A stretch of DNA of 54,827 nt from an uncultured Desulfovibrio sp. (GTDB lineage Bacteria; Desulfobacterota; Desulfovibrionia; Desulfovibrionales; Desulfovibrionaceae), in NCBI GenBank assembly GCA_947038175.1, contig CAMQVJ010000005.1, positions 1 to 54,827 on the forward strand. Reading direction: 5' to 3'. Positions within the stretch are counted from its first letter, which is position 1; the number at the start of each line of letters is the position of its first letter. Position numbers and translations under genes: made by a program. Below the pieces are notes generated by a model. The model ran no database searches and was not told where the DNA came from. It saw nothing but the letters and a program-made list of their open reading frames with translations. Shown piece by piece: positions 7,869 to 16,641 of this stretch.

Positions 7869-10514
7869 ATGAAATATAGAATAATTCAAGCGTGTTTTGC
7901 CCTTTTGGTCTTATGCGCACCTTTGTTTGCCCATGCAAACGAATACCCAAAAGTACAACGATTAAAAAATGGCATGTCCGTTCTTGTCGTGGAAGATAAT
8001 CGTTTTCCCATTGTTTCTACACGTTTATACGTGAAAGCTGGCTCCTCAATGGAAGCTCCCGACGAATACGGTATCAGCCATTTCCTAGAGCACATGGTAT
8101 TCAAAGGAAGTAAAAGCCACCCCAACGGCATCGATGGCATCATCGAATACGAAGGCGGTAATCTTAACGCCTACACTTCCTACGATCAAACCGTATATCT
8201 CAATGATATGCCCTCCGATAAATGGAAACTAGCCCTTGAAAGTATTCAGGGCCTTGCCTTTAATCCCCTGCTCAGACCAAACGATATCAAGCAAGAGCGT
8301 GAAGTTGTTCGAGCAGAACTCAAGCAAAGAGGGGATAGCCCAGGAACGCAACTTATGCACCTATCCACCGCTACGTCCTTAAAAGGCACAGAATACGAAC
8401 ACCCCGTTATCGGCACAGACGAACACTTGCTCAAAATAAAAGCAGACAAAATGCGCTCGTACATCAGAAAGAATTACGATCCAAGTGAAATGCTTTTAGT
8501 TGTTGCAGGTGATATCAACGCTCAAGACATCTTCAAAGAAGCAGAAAAACTTTTTTCACAATATAAAAACCTCAACTCACGCCCCCTTGAAGCACCCTAT
8601 ACCGATGAGGATATTACAGCGCTCGGCAAAGGCTTCCAAGTAAATATTCGTGAAGGAAAATGGAATAAAAGCCACGTTAACATAAGCTTTCCCATTCCCC
8701 ACAACACAAGTGCCAACACACCTGCCATACAAATGCTCAGCATACTGCTTGACTTTGATGACAATTCCTTACTCCCACAAGAACTACGCTTCAAAGATAA
8801 AATTGTAGATCAAATCGCTAGTTACAGCTATAGCTTTGATCGCATTGGCTTATTTAATATTTACGCTCAACTTGACAGCAAAAACATTCCTCTTTTCTTT
8901 GAAAAAATGACGCATATCCTTAAAAATCTGGACGCTCAAGACTTCACAGAAACAGAAATGAATCAAGCTCGCACTGCCATTGAAAATTCTTTTTGGTATA
9001 AAAACCAAACAGTTCAAGCAAAAGCTGATTCCTACGGTGATTTATATTGGTCAAACCCAGCAGACCCTCTAGGAGACGCTTGGTTAGATTCTATTAAAAA
9101 TGTAAACACGCAACAAATCAACAATGTTATTGATAAATATCTACGCCCAGAAGCAATGAGCCTCTCCGTTCTTTTACCAGAAAATGAAAAAATCAATACA
9201 AACGCCCTACTCACAAGTCAAAAAAGTATTTGGCCAAGTGAAAAGAGAAACAGCGTAGCAAAATCAAAAGAAGAAAAGACAGAACGCATACAAATTGCTA
9301 ACAAAACATTGGTACTCATTCCAGACACCAATATTCCTTTTATGAGTGTGAGCATCAACTTTTTAGGCGGAGAAAGCCTTCTAAAAAACCAAGATTTTGC
9401 TCAAAATCACAACACAATTGCCGTCCCCACAATGACAGCAGATGTACTTAGCAAAGCAATTAAAGGTATGAACAGCAAAAAGCTCACTGCCCTTTTATCC
9501 CAAAAAGATATAAGCCTAAGTGCTCACGCTTCTGCCCTCAATTTTCAAGTTTCTGCCCACGGTGCAACAAAATTCAGTGACGATATTCTTAAAATCATCA
9601 CAAAAACCATCTACAAACCAGCCTTCGACAACACCGACATAGAAAAAGCAAAAGAAGAACAAATAGTTCACATCCTTAGCATAAAAGACTCTGTCACCGC
9701 TGCCCTTGGTAATGAGCTAAACTCCTTCCTTTTTCCAAGTCACCCCTATGGCAGCAATGTTAACGGGACAGAAAAAGACGTGAACGCCATAACCCGAAAA
9801 GATTTACGCAAGTTTTGGGATCTTCAAAGAAATCAAGCCATGGTTATCAGTGTTGCAGGCGATTATGACCGTGAACAAATTATAAAATTTGTCGAATCAC
9901 TACCAAATCCAAACACCACAAATAACCAAGCTCTCAACATAACAGAGCCAAAATGGACAACAGAAAAAAGCCTATACACCCCAGTGGAAGGGCGCAATCA
10001 AGACTTTTTAGGGCTCATATTCCCCACCGTTGACAAAAACCACGAAGACGCTCCAGCACTGCGTGTGCTTGCTTCAGCTTTAGACGGATTCAACGGCATA
10101 CTCTTCCAAGAACTACGAGAAAAAAGAAACCTTGGCTACTCCGCAGGCCCAATACCCTTTGCAGGGGAAAAAGCAGGGTACCTCGGCTTCAGCATGATAG
10201 CCTCACCAGAACACAGAAAAGTCATTCAAGAACAATTCACCGCCATTACAAACAAGTTGCGCAAAGACGGCATCACGGAAAAAGAACTCAAAAGCGCAAA
10301 AGCCTCACTGAAAATGGCCTATGTCAACAGCAACCAAACAGCAAACGCAAGAGCAGCCTCCGCGGCAAATGCCACACTCTTTGGACACAACATGGACTAC
10401 GCCAAAACCTATCTTGAAAAAACACTCAGCGTAACAAAAGAAGACGTGAACAGAGTTATCAAAAAATACCTCGTTCTAGAAAATGCCTACGATTTCCGCT
10501 CAGGTGCAAAATAA
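7869..10514 (+). CDS. M16-family zinc metalloprotease, two-domain (pitrilysin/insulinase-like)
   Basis: About 881 residues with a signal peptide (KYRIIQACFALLVLCAPLFAHA), so it is exported to the periplasm. The N-terminal half carries the inverted zinc motif HFLEH in ISHFLEHMVFKGS, with the distal glutamate helix (ERE..RAEL) about 75 residues on. The C-terminal half is a second, non-catalytic M16 module with the substrate-binding LREKRNLGYSAGP (Arg/Tyr) motif. Such proteases degrade peptides and signal sequences or process secreted factors. The ATG at 7869 has AGGAGA six bases upstream and begins the signal peptide; the reading frame opens 36 codons earlier but those residues do not look real. 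It is followed by a G-hairpin repeat, not by a normal terminator. Confidence 0.93.
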   Translation: MKYRIIQACFALLVLCAPLFAHANEYPKVQRLKNGMSVLVVEDNRFPIVSTRLYVKAGSSMEAPDEYGISHFLEHMVFKGSKSHPNGIDGIIEYEGGNLNAYTSYDQTVYLNDMPSDKWKLALESIQGLAFNPLLRPNDIKQEREVVRAELKQRGDSPGTQLMHLSTATSLKGTEYEHPVIGTDEHLLKIKADKMRSYIRKNYDPSEMLLVVAGDINAQDIFKEAEKLFSQYKNLNSRPLEAPYTDEDITALGKGFQVNIREGKWNKSHVNISFPIPHNTSANTPAIQMLSILLDFDDNSLLPQELRFKDKIVDQIASYSYSFDRIGLFNIYAQLDSKNIPLFFEKMTHILKNLDAQDFTETEMNQARTAIENSFWYKNQTVQAKADSYGDLYWSNPADPLGDAWLDSIKNVNTQQINNVIDKYLRPEAMSLSVLLPENEKINTNALLTSQKSIWPSEKRNSVAKSKEEKTERIQIANKTLVLIPDTNIPFMSVSINFLGGESLLKNQDFAQNHNTIAVPTMTADVLSKAIKGMNSKKLTALLSQKDISLSAHASALNFQVSAHGATKFSDDILKIITKTIYKPAFDNTDIEKAKEEQIVHILSIKDSVTAALGNELNSFLFPSHPYGSNVNGTEKDVNAITRKDLRKFWDLQRNQAMVISVAGDYDREQIIKFVESLPNPNTTNNQALNITEPKWTTEKSLYTPVEGRNQDFLGLIFPTVDKNHEDAPALRVLASALDGFNGILFQELREKRNLGYSAGPIPFAGEKAGYLGFSMIASPEHRKVIQEQFTAITNKLRKDGITEKELKSAKASLKMAYVNSNQTANARAASAANATLFGHNMDYAKTYLEKTLSVTKEDVNRVIKKYLVLENAYDFRSGAK

Positions 10515-10520
10515 TAAAAA

Positions 10521-10575
10521 GAGTTTTTGGAGTTTTTTCTTGGGGGGATGATCCCCCCAAACCCCACATATGGGG
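10521..10575 (+). repeat. G-hairpin intergenic repeat (copy 1)
   Basis: T-rich lead (GAGTTTTTGGAGTTTTTTCT), then TTGGGGGG-ATGAT-CCCCCCAA (10540-10560), then ACCCCACATATGGGG. The hairpin core is identical to the one at 46647-46663 and is followed by the same AACCCC. The T tract precedes the hairpin and no T run follows it, so it does not fit an intrinsic terminator for the M16 gene. The bases from here to 10690 are AT-rich with no gene. Confidence 0.8.
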
Positions 10576-10692
10576 CTTGAAATTTACGAAGTTTTTTTTA
10601 GCTTTGACGATTTGGAGTTTTTTTAGCACATAAAAGAAGACGAGAAGTTCTTCATTAATACTAGACAATTGTTTTTTAAGGAAAGGGGGAGT

Positions 10693-10742
10693 CTGAGGGG
10701 GAAAACCCCGTTTTTTTCAAAAAAACGTGGTTTTCCCCTCAG
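10693..10742. repeat. Long near-perfect inverted repeat upstream of cbiA
   Basis: Two arms of about 24 bases (CTGAGGGG...CCCCGTTTTTTT and AAAAAAACGTGG...CCCCTCAG) pair with one bulged G and one mismatch, separated by a single C. It ends 18 bases before the cbiA ATG, so it would fold in the mRNA leader and could affect cbiA expression. It could equally be a decayed mobile or REP-like element. Confidence 0.75.
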
Positions 10743-10760
10743 TTTCTCAAAAAAAAGAAA

Positions 10761-12371
10761 ATGCAAAATACACATACTATTCCACGTATACTTATATCGG
10801 GACTTTCTGGCGGCAGTGGAAAAACATTTGTCAGCCTTGGCTTGTCTCATGCATGGGTAAAGAGTGGGAAGCAGGTTGTCCCTTTTAAAAAGGGGCCTGA
10901 TTATATTGATGCAGCTTGGCTTGGCCTTGCAACGTCGCACCCTTGTTATTGCCTTGACCCCTTTTTTTTGAATGAGCAAGAACTGAGAGAGCATTTTATT
11001 CATTGCATGACGCATAATGAATATAACGGTTCGGATATTTCACCTATTGCGCTTATTGAGGGTAATAGAGGACTCTTTGATGGCAAGGACGTTGAGGGAT
11101 CATGTTCAAGCGCACGGCTCGCTCATATTATTGATTGCCCTGTTATTGTGTCTATTAATTGCACAAAAATGACAAGAACTGTGGCGGCACTTGTCATGGG
11201 TATACGTCATTTTGATCCAAGCCTTAACCTTGCTGGTGTTATTCTTAATAATACAGGTTCAGAGAGACACACAAACCTTGTGCAAAAAGCGGTTGAAATG
11301 TATACGGATGTCCCTGTGCTTGGCGTCTTACCCCGCATGCGAAATAACCCGATTCCTGAACGGCATATGGGTCTGCACTTGCACAAGAAAAATTCACAAA
11401 CGCAATTACTTGATGGCTTGGCTCAGTTTTTGAGCGATCATGTGGATATTGAAAAAATAACACAGATTGCATGCGCTACATCGAGTTTGAATGATGAGCA
11501 AAAGACTGCGCCTAGTGCGGAAAATGTGAGTACTTCTATCGAGAATATAGAGCAAGAAGAGGTTGATGCGCTTGGATTAAAGGGAAGAAGAAAAGAAGAA
11601 GCGTGCGATAAGAATAGAGTGAACATTGCGTATATTTATGATGACGCGCTCTGGTTTTACTATCAAGAAAATCTAGACGCCCTTAGAAATGCGGGCGCTA
11701 ATCTTATCCCTCTTTCTCTTTTAGATGAAACACCGCTCAAAGAACAGGCAGAAAAGTATGCTTTGTCTATTAGGTCTGAGGGAGCTGACGTGTCTCGGGG
11801 GGCTGGCGAATTACCTTTTGATGCTCTTTACATTGGTGGAGGTTTTCCTGAACTCTATGCAGAGGAAATTTCAAAGTCAAAACATCTGGCTTCCATAAAA
11901 GAGCTTATTGAAAATAGCATGCCTGTTTATGCTGAATGTGGTGGTTTTATGATATTGTCGAAGCAGTTGCATATCACGACAAATAATGTAAAAAACAGTT
12001 ACGGCATGGCAAATATTTTCCCAATCGAAACAGAGTTTTTCAAAAAGCCACAGGGTTTAGGTTATATCACTGCAGAAACCAAGCGAGAAAATCCTTATCA
12101 TCCTTTGGGTAGTTCTTGGAATGGCCATGAGTTTCATTTTTCAAAGGCGGTTAATAATATTGAGATACCGCCCTATGTTCTCACCTTAGATCCTGGGCAT
12201 GGCATGCAAAAAATTGAAAAGTGCGGCGCTGACGGTTTGCTTTATAAACAGTGTTTTGCGTCGTATGCGCATCTTTTTGCCCCTGCGGTTCCCCATTGGC
12301 AAAAAAACTTTATCCAAGCGGCTTTAGCCTTTAAAGAAAATAAAGAGCATGTGGCAAGTCTAATAGAATAA
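10761..12371 (+). CDS. cbiA: Cobyrinate a,c-diamide synthase
   Basis: It catalyses ATP- and glutamine-dependent amidation of the a and c carboxylates of cobyrinic acid in anaerobic cobalamin synthesis. The N-terminal dethiobiotin-synthetase-like domain has the P-loop SGLSGGSGKT (about residues 13-22) and KKGPDYIDAAWL. The C-terminal class I glutamine amidotransferase domain has GGGFPELYAEE, the nucleophile cysteine in ECGGFM near residue 393, and a late EFHFSK histidine. A poorly conserved, acidic linker lies at about residues 230-285. The length of 536 residues is somewhat above the usual 450-480. The ribosome site is weak, and the long inverted repeat at 10693-10742 sits just before the start. 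cobS lies 2.7 kb downstream in the same direction. Confidence 0.95.
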   Translation: MQNTHTIPRILISGLSGGSGKTFVSLGLSHAWVKSGKQVVPFKKGPDYIDAAWLGLATSHPCYCLDPFFLNEQELREHFIHCMTHNEYNGSDISPIALIEGNRGLFDGKDVEGSCSSARLAHIIDCPVIVSINCTKMTRTVAALVMGIRHFDPSLNLAGVILNNTGSERHTNLVQKAVEMYTDVPVLGVLPRMRNNPIPERHMGLHLHKKNSQTQLLDGLAQFLSDHVDIEKITQIACATSSLNDEQKTAPSAENVSTSIENIEQEEVDALGLKGRRKEEACDKNRVNIAYIYDDALWFYYQENLDALRNAGANLIPLSLLDETPLKEQAEKYALSIRSEGADVSRGAGELPFDALYIGGGFPELYAEEISKSKHLASIKELIENSMPVYAECGGFMILSKQLHITTNNVKNSYGMANIFPIETEFFKKPQGLGYITAETKRENPYHPLGSSWNGHEFHFSKAVNNIEIPPYVLTLDPGHGMQKIEKCGADGLLYKQCFASYAHLFAPAVPHWQKNFIQAALAFKENKEHVASLIE

Positions 12372-12429
12372 CAAGTAAAAACAGAATTCCTTTATTTTCC
12401 CATGCAAGGCTGTTTATAACGAGGACACG

Positions 12430-12693
12430 ATGAAAAAAGAAGAAAAGAATAAAAACGGCAACCCTATTTTTGGCGCATTGGGCACAGCGTCCACCATGGG
12501 TTTGCATATGGTTTCTGGCCCTATTGTGGGCTCTGCTCTTGGTTATCTATGTGACACCTATCTTTTTGGTTCATGGCCATACGGGTCAAGTATCGGTTTT
12601 GTTTTAGGAGTGATAGCAGGTTTTCGCAATGTACACGCTGACGCTAAACTTTTACAAAAAAGACAAGAAGAAATGGATAATTATGATAAGTAA
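12430..12693 (+). CDS. atpZ: AtpZ/AtpI-family small membrane protein of ATP synthase
   Basis: An 87-residue protein with a short charged N-terminus and two predicted membrane helices (about residues 18-42 and 48-68): TMGLHMVSGPIVGSALGYLCD and GSSIGFVLGVIAGFRNVHAD, ending in a charged tail. This is the pattern of the F_ATPase/AtpZ family, whose members assist Fo assembly or Mg/Ca transport in ATP synthase operons. It begins the atpZ-atpI-atpB-atpE cluster, has a GAGGAC site before the ATG, and overlaps the next gene by 11 bases. Assignment rests on the topology, the GxxxG-rich helices and the position. Confidence 0.85.
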   Translation: MKKEEKNKNGNPIFGALGTASTMGLHMVSGPIVGSALGYLCDTYLFGSWPYGSSIGFVLGVIAGFRNVHADAKLLQKRQEEMDNYDK

Positions 12694-13117
12694 TTTTAAA
12701 AATTCCATAAATACCTACCTTAAGAAAAAAGGTTTTTCTGCGCCTATACAAAAAGTCCTTAAATTTAATGCCGCTCTTGTATTTTTACTTTTTTCTTTCG
12801 GACTTATGGCATTACCGCTTGATGCTTGGTTATTTTGGCTTTCTTGTGGCGCTCTTTTATCTTTTTGGAATTTTTTTTTCTTGGCTTATTTTGTGCAAAA
12901 CATGTTTAGTTACAATGTGATAGATGCAAAAAACACTCGTAATTTCATGATAAAACAAATATTCTTATCAAATTTAAGACTTTTCATTACTGGATTTTTT
13001 CTGTATGCTTTCTTAGTAATGTGGAGTGCAGACCCGTTTGCACTCATAATTGGGTTATCCATACCCTTAGCTATGATACCAGTTTTATTGATAAATAAGC
13101 AAAAAAACACAATCTAG
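12683..13117 (+). CDS. atpI: ATP synthase subunit I-like membrane protein
   Basis: About 144 residues with four predicted membrane helices (FNAALVFLLFSFGLMALPL, AWLFWLSCGALLSFWNFFFLAYF, LFITGFFLYAFLVMW and FALIIGLSIPLAMIPVLLI). Together with its place between atpZ and atpB this matches AtpI, which assists c-ring assembly. I chose the ATG at 12683, inside the end of atpZ, because upstream codons lie wholly within the previous gene; an AAGAAG stretch lies upstream. The sequence is poorly conserved, as is normal for this subunit, so the call depends strongly on position. Confidence 0.78.
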   Translation: MISNFKNSINTYLKKKGFSAPIQKVLKFNAALVFLLFSFGLMALPLDAWLFWLSCGALLSFWNFFFLAYFVQNMFSYNVIDAKNTRNFMIKQIFLSNLRLFITGFFLYAFLVMWSADPFALIIGLSIPLAMIPVLLINKQKNTI

Positions 13118-13126
13118 GAGAGGCTC

Positions 13127-13849
13127 ATGGCCACTGAAGGTTTACCACATCCGCTGCTACTATCCACTGTCTTTGACATGGATCATATTGTTATTGGTGG
13201 CGACGAAGTACGCATAACATACGTGTTTTTCACATGGTGTGGCATGCTTTTGCTTACACTTCTTGGACTTTATGTACGAGGAACAACGCAACTTATCCCA
13301 GGCAAAGTACAGAGTATTCTAGAGGCTGGAATTGGCGCTTTAGAGAACTTTACTGTTGAAACAATGGGTGAACATGGGCGTAGGTTTGCACCTCTTCTTA
13401 TTTCAATATTCATTTATGTTTTTAGCATGAATATGCTTGGGCTTGTCCCTGGCTTTGATGCTCCAACAGCGAATATAAATACCACAATAGCTATCGCTGT
13501 TTGTGTATTCCTTTATTATAACTATATTGGTTTACGAACATGGGGATTTAAGTATATTAACCACTTCACAGGTTCTAATAAAGCCCTTATTCCTCTTATG
13601 TTACCTATTGAAATTATTTCACATTTAGCACGCCCTCTCTCTATGTCATTGCGTCTATTTGGTAATATTTTCGGCGAAGAAATGACACTGCTCATATTCT
13701 TTAGCTTTGGCGCAAGTATCTATGTAGGAGCTTTAGTTGGTACTATTCCTATGTACTTCCTTTTCCTCTTAGGTAAAACATTACAAGCATTTATTCTATT
13801 TATTCTCACCATGATTTATATTAAAGACGCTGTGGAACATGCCCATTAA
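13127..13849 (+). CDS. atpB: F-type ATP synthase subunit a
   Basis: A 240-residue membrane protein forming the ion half-channels of Fo beside the c-ring. The invariant arginine is visible in MSLRLFGNIFGEE (near residue 173), followed by the last two helices ending in LGKTLQAFILFILTMIYIKDAVEHAH, where Gln and the helix-5 pattern are conserved. Five to six hydrophobic helices are predicted. A strong GGAGAGG ribosome site lies just before the ATG. It is followed by atpE after 76 bases. The F1 genes (atpHAGDC) and the b subunits are not in this window, which is the common split arrangement in Desulfovibrio relatives. Confidence 0.97.
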   Translation: MATEGLPHPLLLSTVFDMDHIVIGGDEVRITYVFFTWCGMLLLTLLGLYVRGTTQLIPGKVQSILEAGIGALENFTVETMGEHGRRFAPLLISIFIYVFSMNMLGLVPGFDAPTANINTTIAIAVCVFLYYNYIGLRTWGFKYINHFTGSNKALIPLMLPIEIISHLARPLSMSLRLFGNIFGEEMTLLIFFSFGASIYVGALVGTIPMYFLFLLGKTLQAFILFILTMIYIKDAVEHAH

Positions 13850-13925
13850 AATGCATGGCACCGTCGCTTATACGTATTAGGGAATGGTCATCTGGCCAAA
13901 ACAATATAACACTTGAGGATTTACA

Positions 13926-14246
13926 ATGCGTAAAACACTTCTGATTTCTCTTAGCACTTTGATGATGCTTACTTTTGCTACAGCTGCTATGGCTGCTGAC
14001 GGCACTGGACTTTCCACAGGATTTGGTATTGCTGTACTTGGTATGGCTCTCGGAATTGGCCTTGCTGCTGCTGGTTGTGGTTTTGCTCAAGGTACAGCTG
14101 TAAAAGCTGCATGTGAAGGCATTGCACGTAACCCTGATGCAAGCGGTAAGATTTCTTCTACCCTTATTCTTGGTCTTGCTTTTATCGAATCTCTTGCTAT
14201 TTATGCACTTCTTGTTGACCTTATTTTAATCTTTATTAAAATCTAG
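13926..14246 (+). CDS. atpE: F-type ATP synthase subunit c, with N-terminal signal-like segment
   Basis: The c-ring proteolipid. Residues 1-24 look like a cleavable or uncleaved leader ([22 protein letters not shown]), longer than in E. coli but seen in many delta-proteobacteria. The mature hairpin has a Gly/Ala-rich helix 1 ([24 protein letters not shown] split by its GxG motifs), the polar loop ARNPDASG, and helix 2 with the ion-binding carboxylate in [13 protein letters not shown]. The residues that bind Na+ in Ilyobacter-type c subunits (Gln in helix 1, then Glu-Ser...Tyr in helix 2) are all present at the same spacing; see findings. GAGGA precedes the ATG. A terminator follows at 14258. 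Confidence 0.97.
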   Translation: MRKTLLISLSTLMMLTFATAAMAADGTGLSTGFGIAVLGMALGIGLAAAGCGFAQGTAVKAACEGIARNPDASGKISSTLILGLAFIESLAIYALLVDLILIFIKI

Positions 14247-14257
14247 TTTTAAGAACG

Positions 14258-14299
14258 AAATGATAAGGGTAGGAAATCTTTCTTGCCCTTATCATTTTT
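14258..14299 (+). terminator. Intrinsic terminator after atpE
   Basis: AATGATAAGGG and CCCTTATCATT arms flank a loop of about 17 bases and are followed by TTTTT. It closes the atpZ-atpI-atpB-atpE unit and separates it from rex. Confidence 0.85.
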
Positions 14300-14342
14300 C
14301 CCTTTACTGTTATTTTCCTTTACCCAAGAGCCTAGAGCCTAT

Positions 14343-14984
14343 ATGAATACCACAAGTAAAAATAATCATATTCCAAGAGCAACCATTCAGCGTCTCGCTA
14401 CCTATATGCAAGTTCTTGAATTTATGAAAAAAAATAATGTCGAGGTCACTTCTTCCGAACCACTAGCAAGCGCTTGTGATGTTAATGCGTCTCAAGTACG
14501 TAAAGATCTTGCGTATTTTGGAGAATTTGGCGTTCGTGGTGTGGGCTATTATGTAGATTATCTTTTAGAGGCCATTCGTGCTTGCTTGCATGCAAATAGA
14601 GAATGGAGAGCAGCCCTTATTGGTGTTGGTAATCTTGGAAGAGCGCTACTGAACCATCAAGAATTTCCTCGACGTGGTATTAGGATAGTAGGCGCATTTG
14701 ATTGTGACCCATTCAAAATTGGTGAAACGATTTACGGTTTAGAAATTTTTTGTTCAAAAAGATTGCAAGAAAAAGTGCCAAAGCAAAACATTGAGCTTGG
14801 CATCATAACTACCCCCCCAGAAAGAGTGCAACGTGCAGCTGATCAGCTTATCGAAGCTGGAGTAAAAGGTATTTTAAACTTTACCTCTGCTCGCATTGTT
14901 GTTCCTAGCAATGTATCTGTTGAGTATGTAGATTTTTTCCATCAAATATACGCACTTACTTTCAATATCTCAACACGGCCGTAG
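14343..14984 (+). CDS. rex: Redox-sensing transcriptional repressor Rex
   Basis: Rex senses the NADH/NAD+ ratio and represses fermentation and energy-metabolism genes. About 213 residues: an N-terminal winged helix (IPRATIQRLATYMQVLEF, then VNASQVRKDLAYFGEFGVRGVGY, which is the Rex recognition signature), a Rossmann domain with GVGNLGRAL near residue 96, and the domain-swapped C-terminal helix (VDFFHQIYALTFNISTRP). I start it at the ATG at 14343; the frame opens at 14283, but that stretch encodes the terminator hairpin of atpE. In Desulfovibrio, rex adjoins the atp Fo genes and Rex controls energy genes, so atp genes here may be targets. I did not find a clear TTGTGAA-type operator nearby. 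Confidence 0.96.
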   Translation: MNTTSKNNHIPRATIQRLATYMQVLEFMKKNNVEVTSSEPLASACDVNASQVRKDLAYFGEFGVRGVGYYVDYLLEAIRACLHANREWRAALIGVGNLGRALLNHQEFPRRGIRIVGAFDCDPFKIGETIYGLEIFCSKRLQEKVPKQNIELGIITTPPERVQRAADQLIEAGVKGILNFTSARIVVPSNVSVEYVDFFHQIYALTFNISTRP

Positions 14985-15122
14985 TTCTTTTCTTCCAAGA
15001 ATATATATTTTCAATTACACATCAGTAGTGATTTCAATGGCGACACTTTCAGCATCATTCTCATTATTCTCATCACTGTCAGCGCTATAATTGCGTACAG
15101 GGACGAATAAAAAGGAACTCCT

Positions 15123-15977
15123 ATGCTCGCAGCGCTCAGGGCAGCTTTCGCCTTTCTTACCATACTCATCCCTGGTAGAATATTTAGCAATACCTGCATG
15201 AAGAATAGCACATTCTTTTATCCTCTTGTGGGAATTGTGCTAGGCTTCCTTTTATATTACGTAGCATATTTTGTCTTTCAATTGACTCATGCCCCTGGAT
15301 TAATGGCTTCTGCCTATCTTATTTTCTCTTTTTTTCTCACTCGAGGACTACATCATGATGGTCTGGCCGATGTTGCCGACGCATGGGGCAGTGGCTTCCG
15401 TGGTGCAAAATTCAGAGAAGTTTTGAAAGATAGCCGTATCGGTAGCTTTGGAACAATTGTTTTAGTTCTCTATTTTTTCTTGGCCTATACCGCCCTAGCT
15501 CACATCGCAGAGGTTGAATTATCTACTCGTACCGAAGACATACAACTCTCCCTCTTCTCTTTCCAGTGGATAATAAATCAAGAGAACATTATGCTTCTCA
15601 TCTTGCTTGCACCTATTTGGGGACGCATTGGACTCATAGTCCAACCCGCCTTTGACATACCTTATATTCCACCGATAAGACAAGATGACCTTTCCATACT
15701 AGGCAAGGATAAAGAGAACAGCCCCCCCTCAAGCCTTTCACAAAACATGGTGCACACATTTCAGCGAACACGCTGCTTTCTATGGCTCTCTATATTTATT
15801 GCTATGGCTCTTTTTTTGATATCCCCACAGCGCTTGATTTTCATATTGGTAACTTCTTTCGTAATATTTTCAGGATATTACCTTCTTAGCAAGCGTGAAC
15901 ATGGCTACAATGGTGATTTTCTTGGTGCGCAATGCCTTTGCTTTGAGTGCGTTGTGTTTTTAAGCAGCTACATTTAA
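15123..15977 (+). CDS. cobS: Adenosylcobinamide-GDP ribazoletransferase (cobalamin synthase)
   Basis: It joins adenosylcobinamide-GDP to alpha-ribazole (or its phosphate) in the last step of the nucleotide loop assembly, in the inner membrane. The family signature is clear: FFYPLVGIVLG in helix 1 and GLHHDGLADVADAWGSG (about residues 78-94), where the Asp cluster binds Mg2+, then KFREVLKDSRIGSFG. Several hydrophobic helices follow, ending in GYNGDFLGAQC, the usual C-terminal GDxLGA signature. At 284 residues it is slightly longer than the usual 250, with a polar insert near residue 195-215. An AAGGA ribosome site lies before the ATG. It belongs with cbiA upstream in function. Confidence 0.95.
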   Translation: MLAALRAAFAFLTILIPGRIFSNTCMKNSTFFYPLVGIVLGFLLYYVAYFVFQLTHAPGLMASAYLIFSFFLTRGLHHDGLADVADAWGSGFRGAKFREVLKDSRIGSFGTIVLVLYFFLAYTALAHIAEVELSTRTEDIQLSLFSFQWIINQENIMLLILLAPIWGRIGLIVQPAFDIPYIPPIRQDDLSILGKDKENSPPSSLSQNMVHTFQRTRCFLWLSIFIAMALFLISPQRLIFILVTSFVIFSGYYLLSKREHGYNGDFLGAQCLCFECVVFLSSYI

Positions 15978-16082
15978 TTTTTCCCTATTATATCAAATAA
16001 CTAGTATTTTCTCCTAAAATAAAAATCATATAATAGAGTAAGAATACTTGCGTCTATGTATGAGATGTGCTACTTTGAACCT

Positions 16083-16313
16083 ATGGAACTTTTAGACCTT
16101 TTCGAAGAAAAAATACAAGCCCTCATTGCAGAAGTGCAACGATTGCGTGTAGAAAATAAAACATTGCAAGACGAACTTGAGTCTTCTTGCTCGCTCATTG
16201 ATGAAAGCAAAGCAAAAATGGACGAGCTTCTTCTGGAACAACAAGTGACAGCTGAAGTGCGCCAACGAATGGAAGCTTTGCTTCATAAAATACAAAGTGC
16301 TTTGCCCCAATAA
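16083..16313 (+). CDS. zapB: ZapB-like coiled-coil cell division protein
   Basis: About 76 residues, almost entirely heptad-patterned coiled coil (MELLDLFEEKIQALIAEVQRL, then ENKTLQDELESSCSLIDESK). The opening matches the beginning of ZapB (DUF904), a protein that stabilises the Z-ring with ZapA. It lies nine bases before zapA, which supports a divisome role. The frame opens 27 bases earlier (MYEMCYFEP), but the ZapB-like start is at the ATG at 16083; neither has a strong ribosome site. As with any short coiled coil, homology alone is weak and the neighbour carries much of the weight. Confidence 0.72.
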   Translation: MELLDLFEEKIQALIAEVQRLRVENKTLQDELESSCSLIDESKAKMDELLLEQQVTAEVRQRMEALLHKIQSALPQ

Positions 16314-16322
16314 GGCAATCAT

Positions 16323-16637
16323 ATGCAAGAATATATTCTTAATGTTTTTGACCTCGTCAATGTGTCTTTTCGCACTGAAGCAGGTAACGAACGTGTTGAA
16401 AACGCACATGAGTACGCACAAAGCCTCTATGAAGCGCTAAAGGTTCATGGTGGTAATCTAACACGAGATAGATTACTGGCAATATTACTTTTAGGTATTA
16501 CTGATGATTTACTACAACAAAGAAAAAACAACTCATCTCACGATGATACACTACTCTCTTTGTTGAAAAAAATAGACGATGCTGTTCTCCCCCTAGACTT
16601 ACACGATGATAACGGTAAGCCAGCATGCGAAAGTTAA
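16323..16637 (+). CDS. zapA: Cell division protein ZapA homologue
   Basis: A 104-residue protein with the ZapA plan: an N-terminal beta-hairpin (QEYILNVFDLVNVSFRTEAG), a helix starting ERVENAHEYAQSLYEAL, and a long C-terminal helix with LLAILLLGITDDLLQQRK that forms the tetramer coiled coil. ZapA cross-links FtsZ filaments. The VSFRTEAG-ERVENAH spacing fits the family. AAGG lies eight bases before the ATG. The following 6S RNA gene reproduces the zapA-ssrS neighbourhood known from gamma-proteobacteria, which strengthens both calls. Confidence 0.85.
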   Translation: MQEYILNVFDLVNVSFRTEAGNERVENAHEYAQSLYEALKVHGGNLTRDRLLAILLLGITDDLLQQRKNNSSHDDTLLSLLKKIDDAVLPLDLHDDNGKPACES

Positions 16638-16641
16638 AATA

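Noticed and set aside
10575..10760. Cobalamin riboswitch before cbiA
   Set aside because: The leader shows the long inverted repeat but none of the conserved B12-box pieces (such as GCCACTG); nothing similar was seen before cobS.
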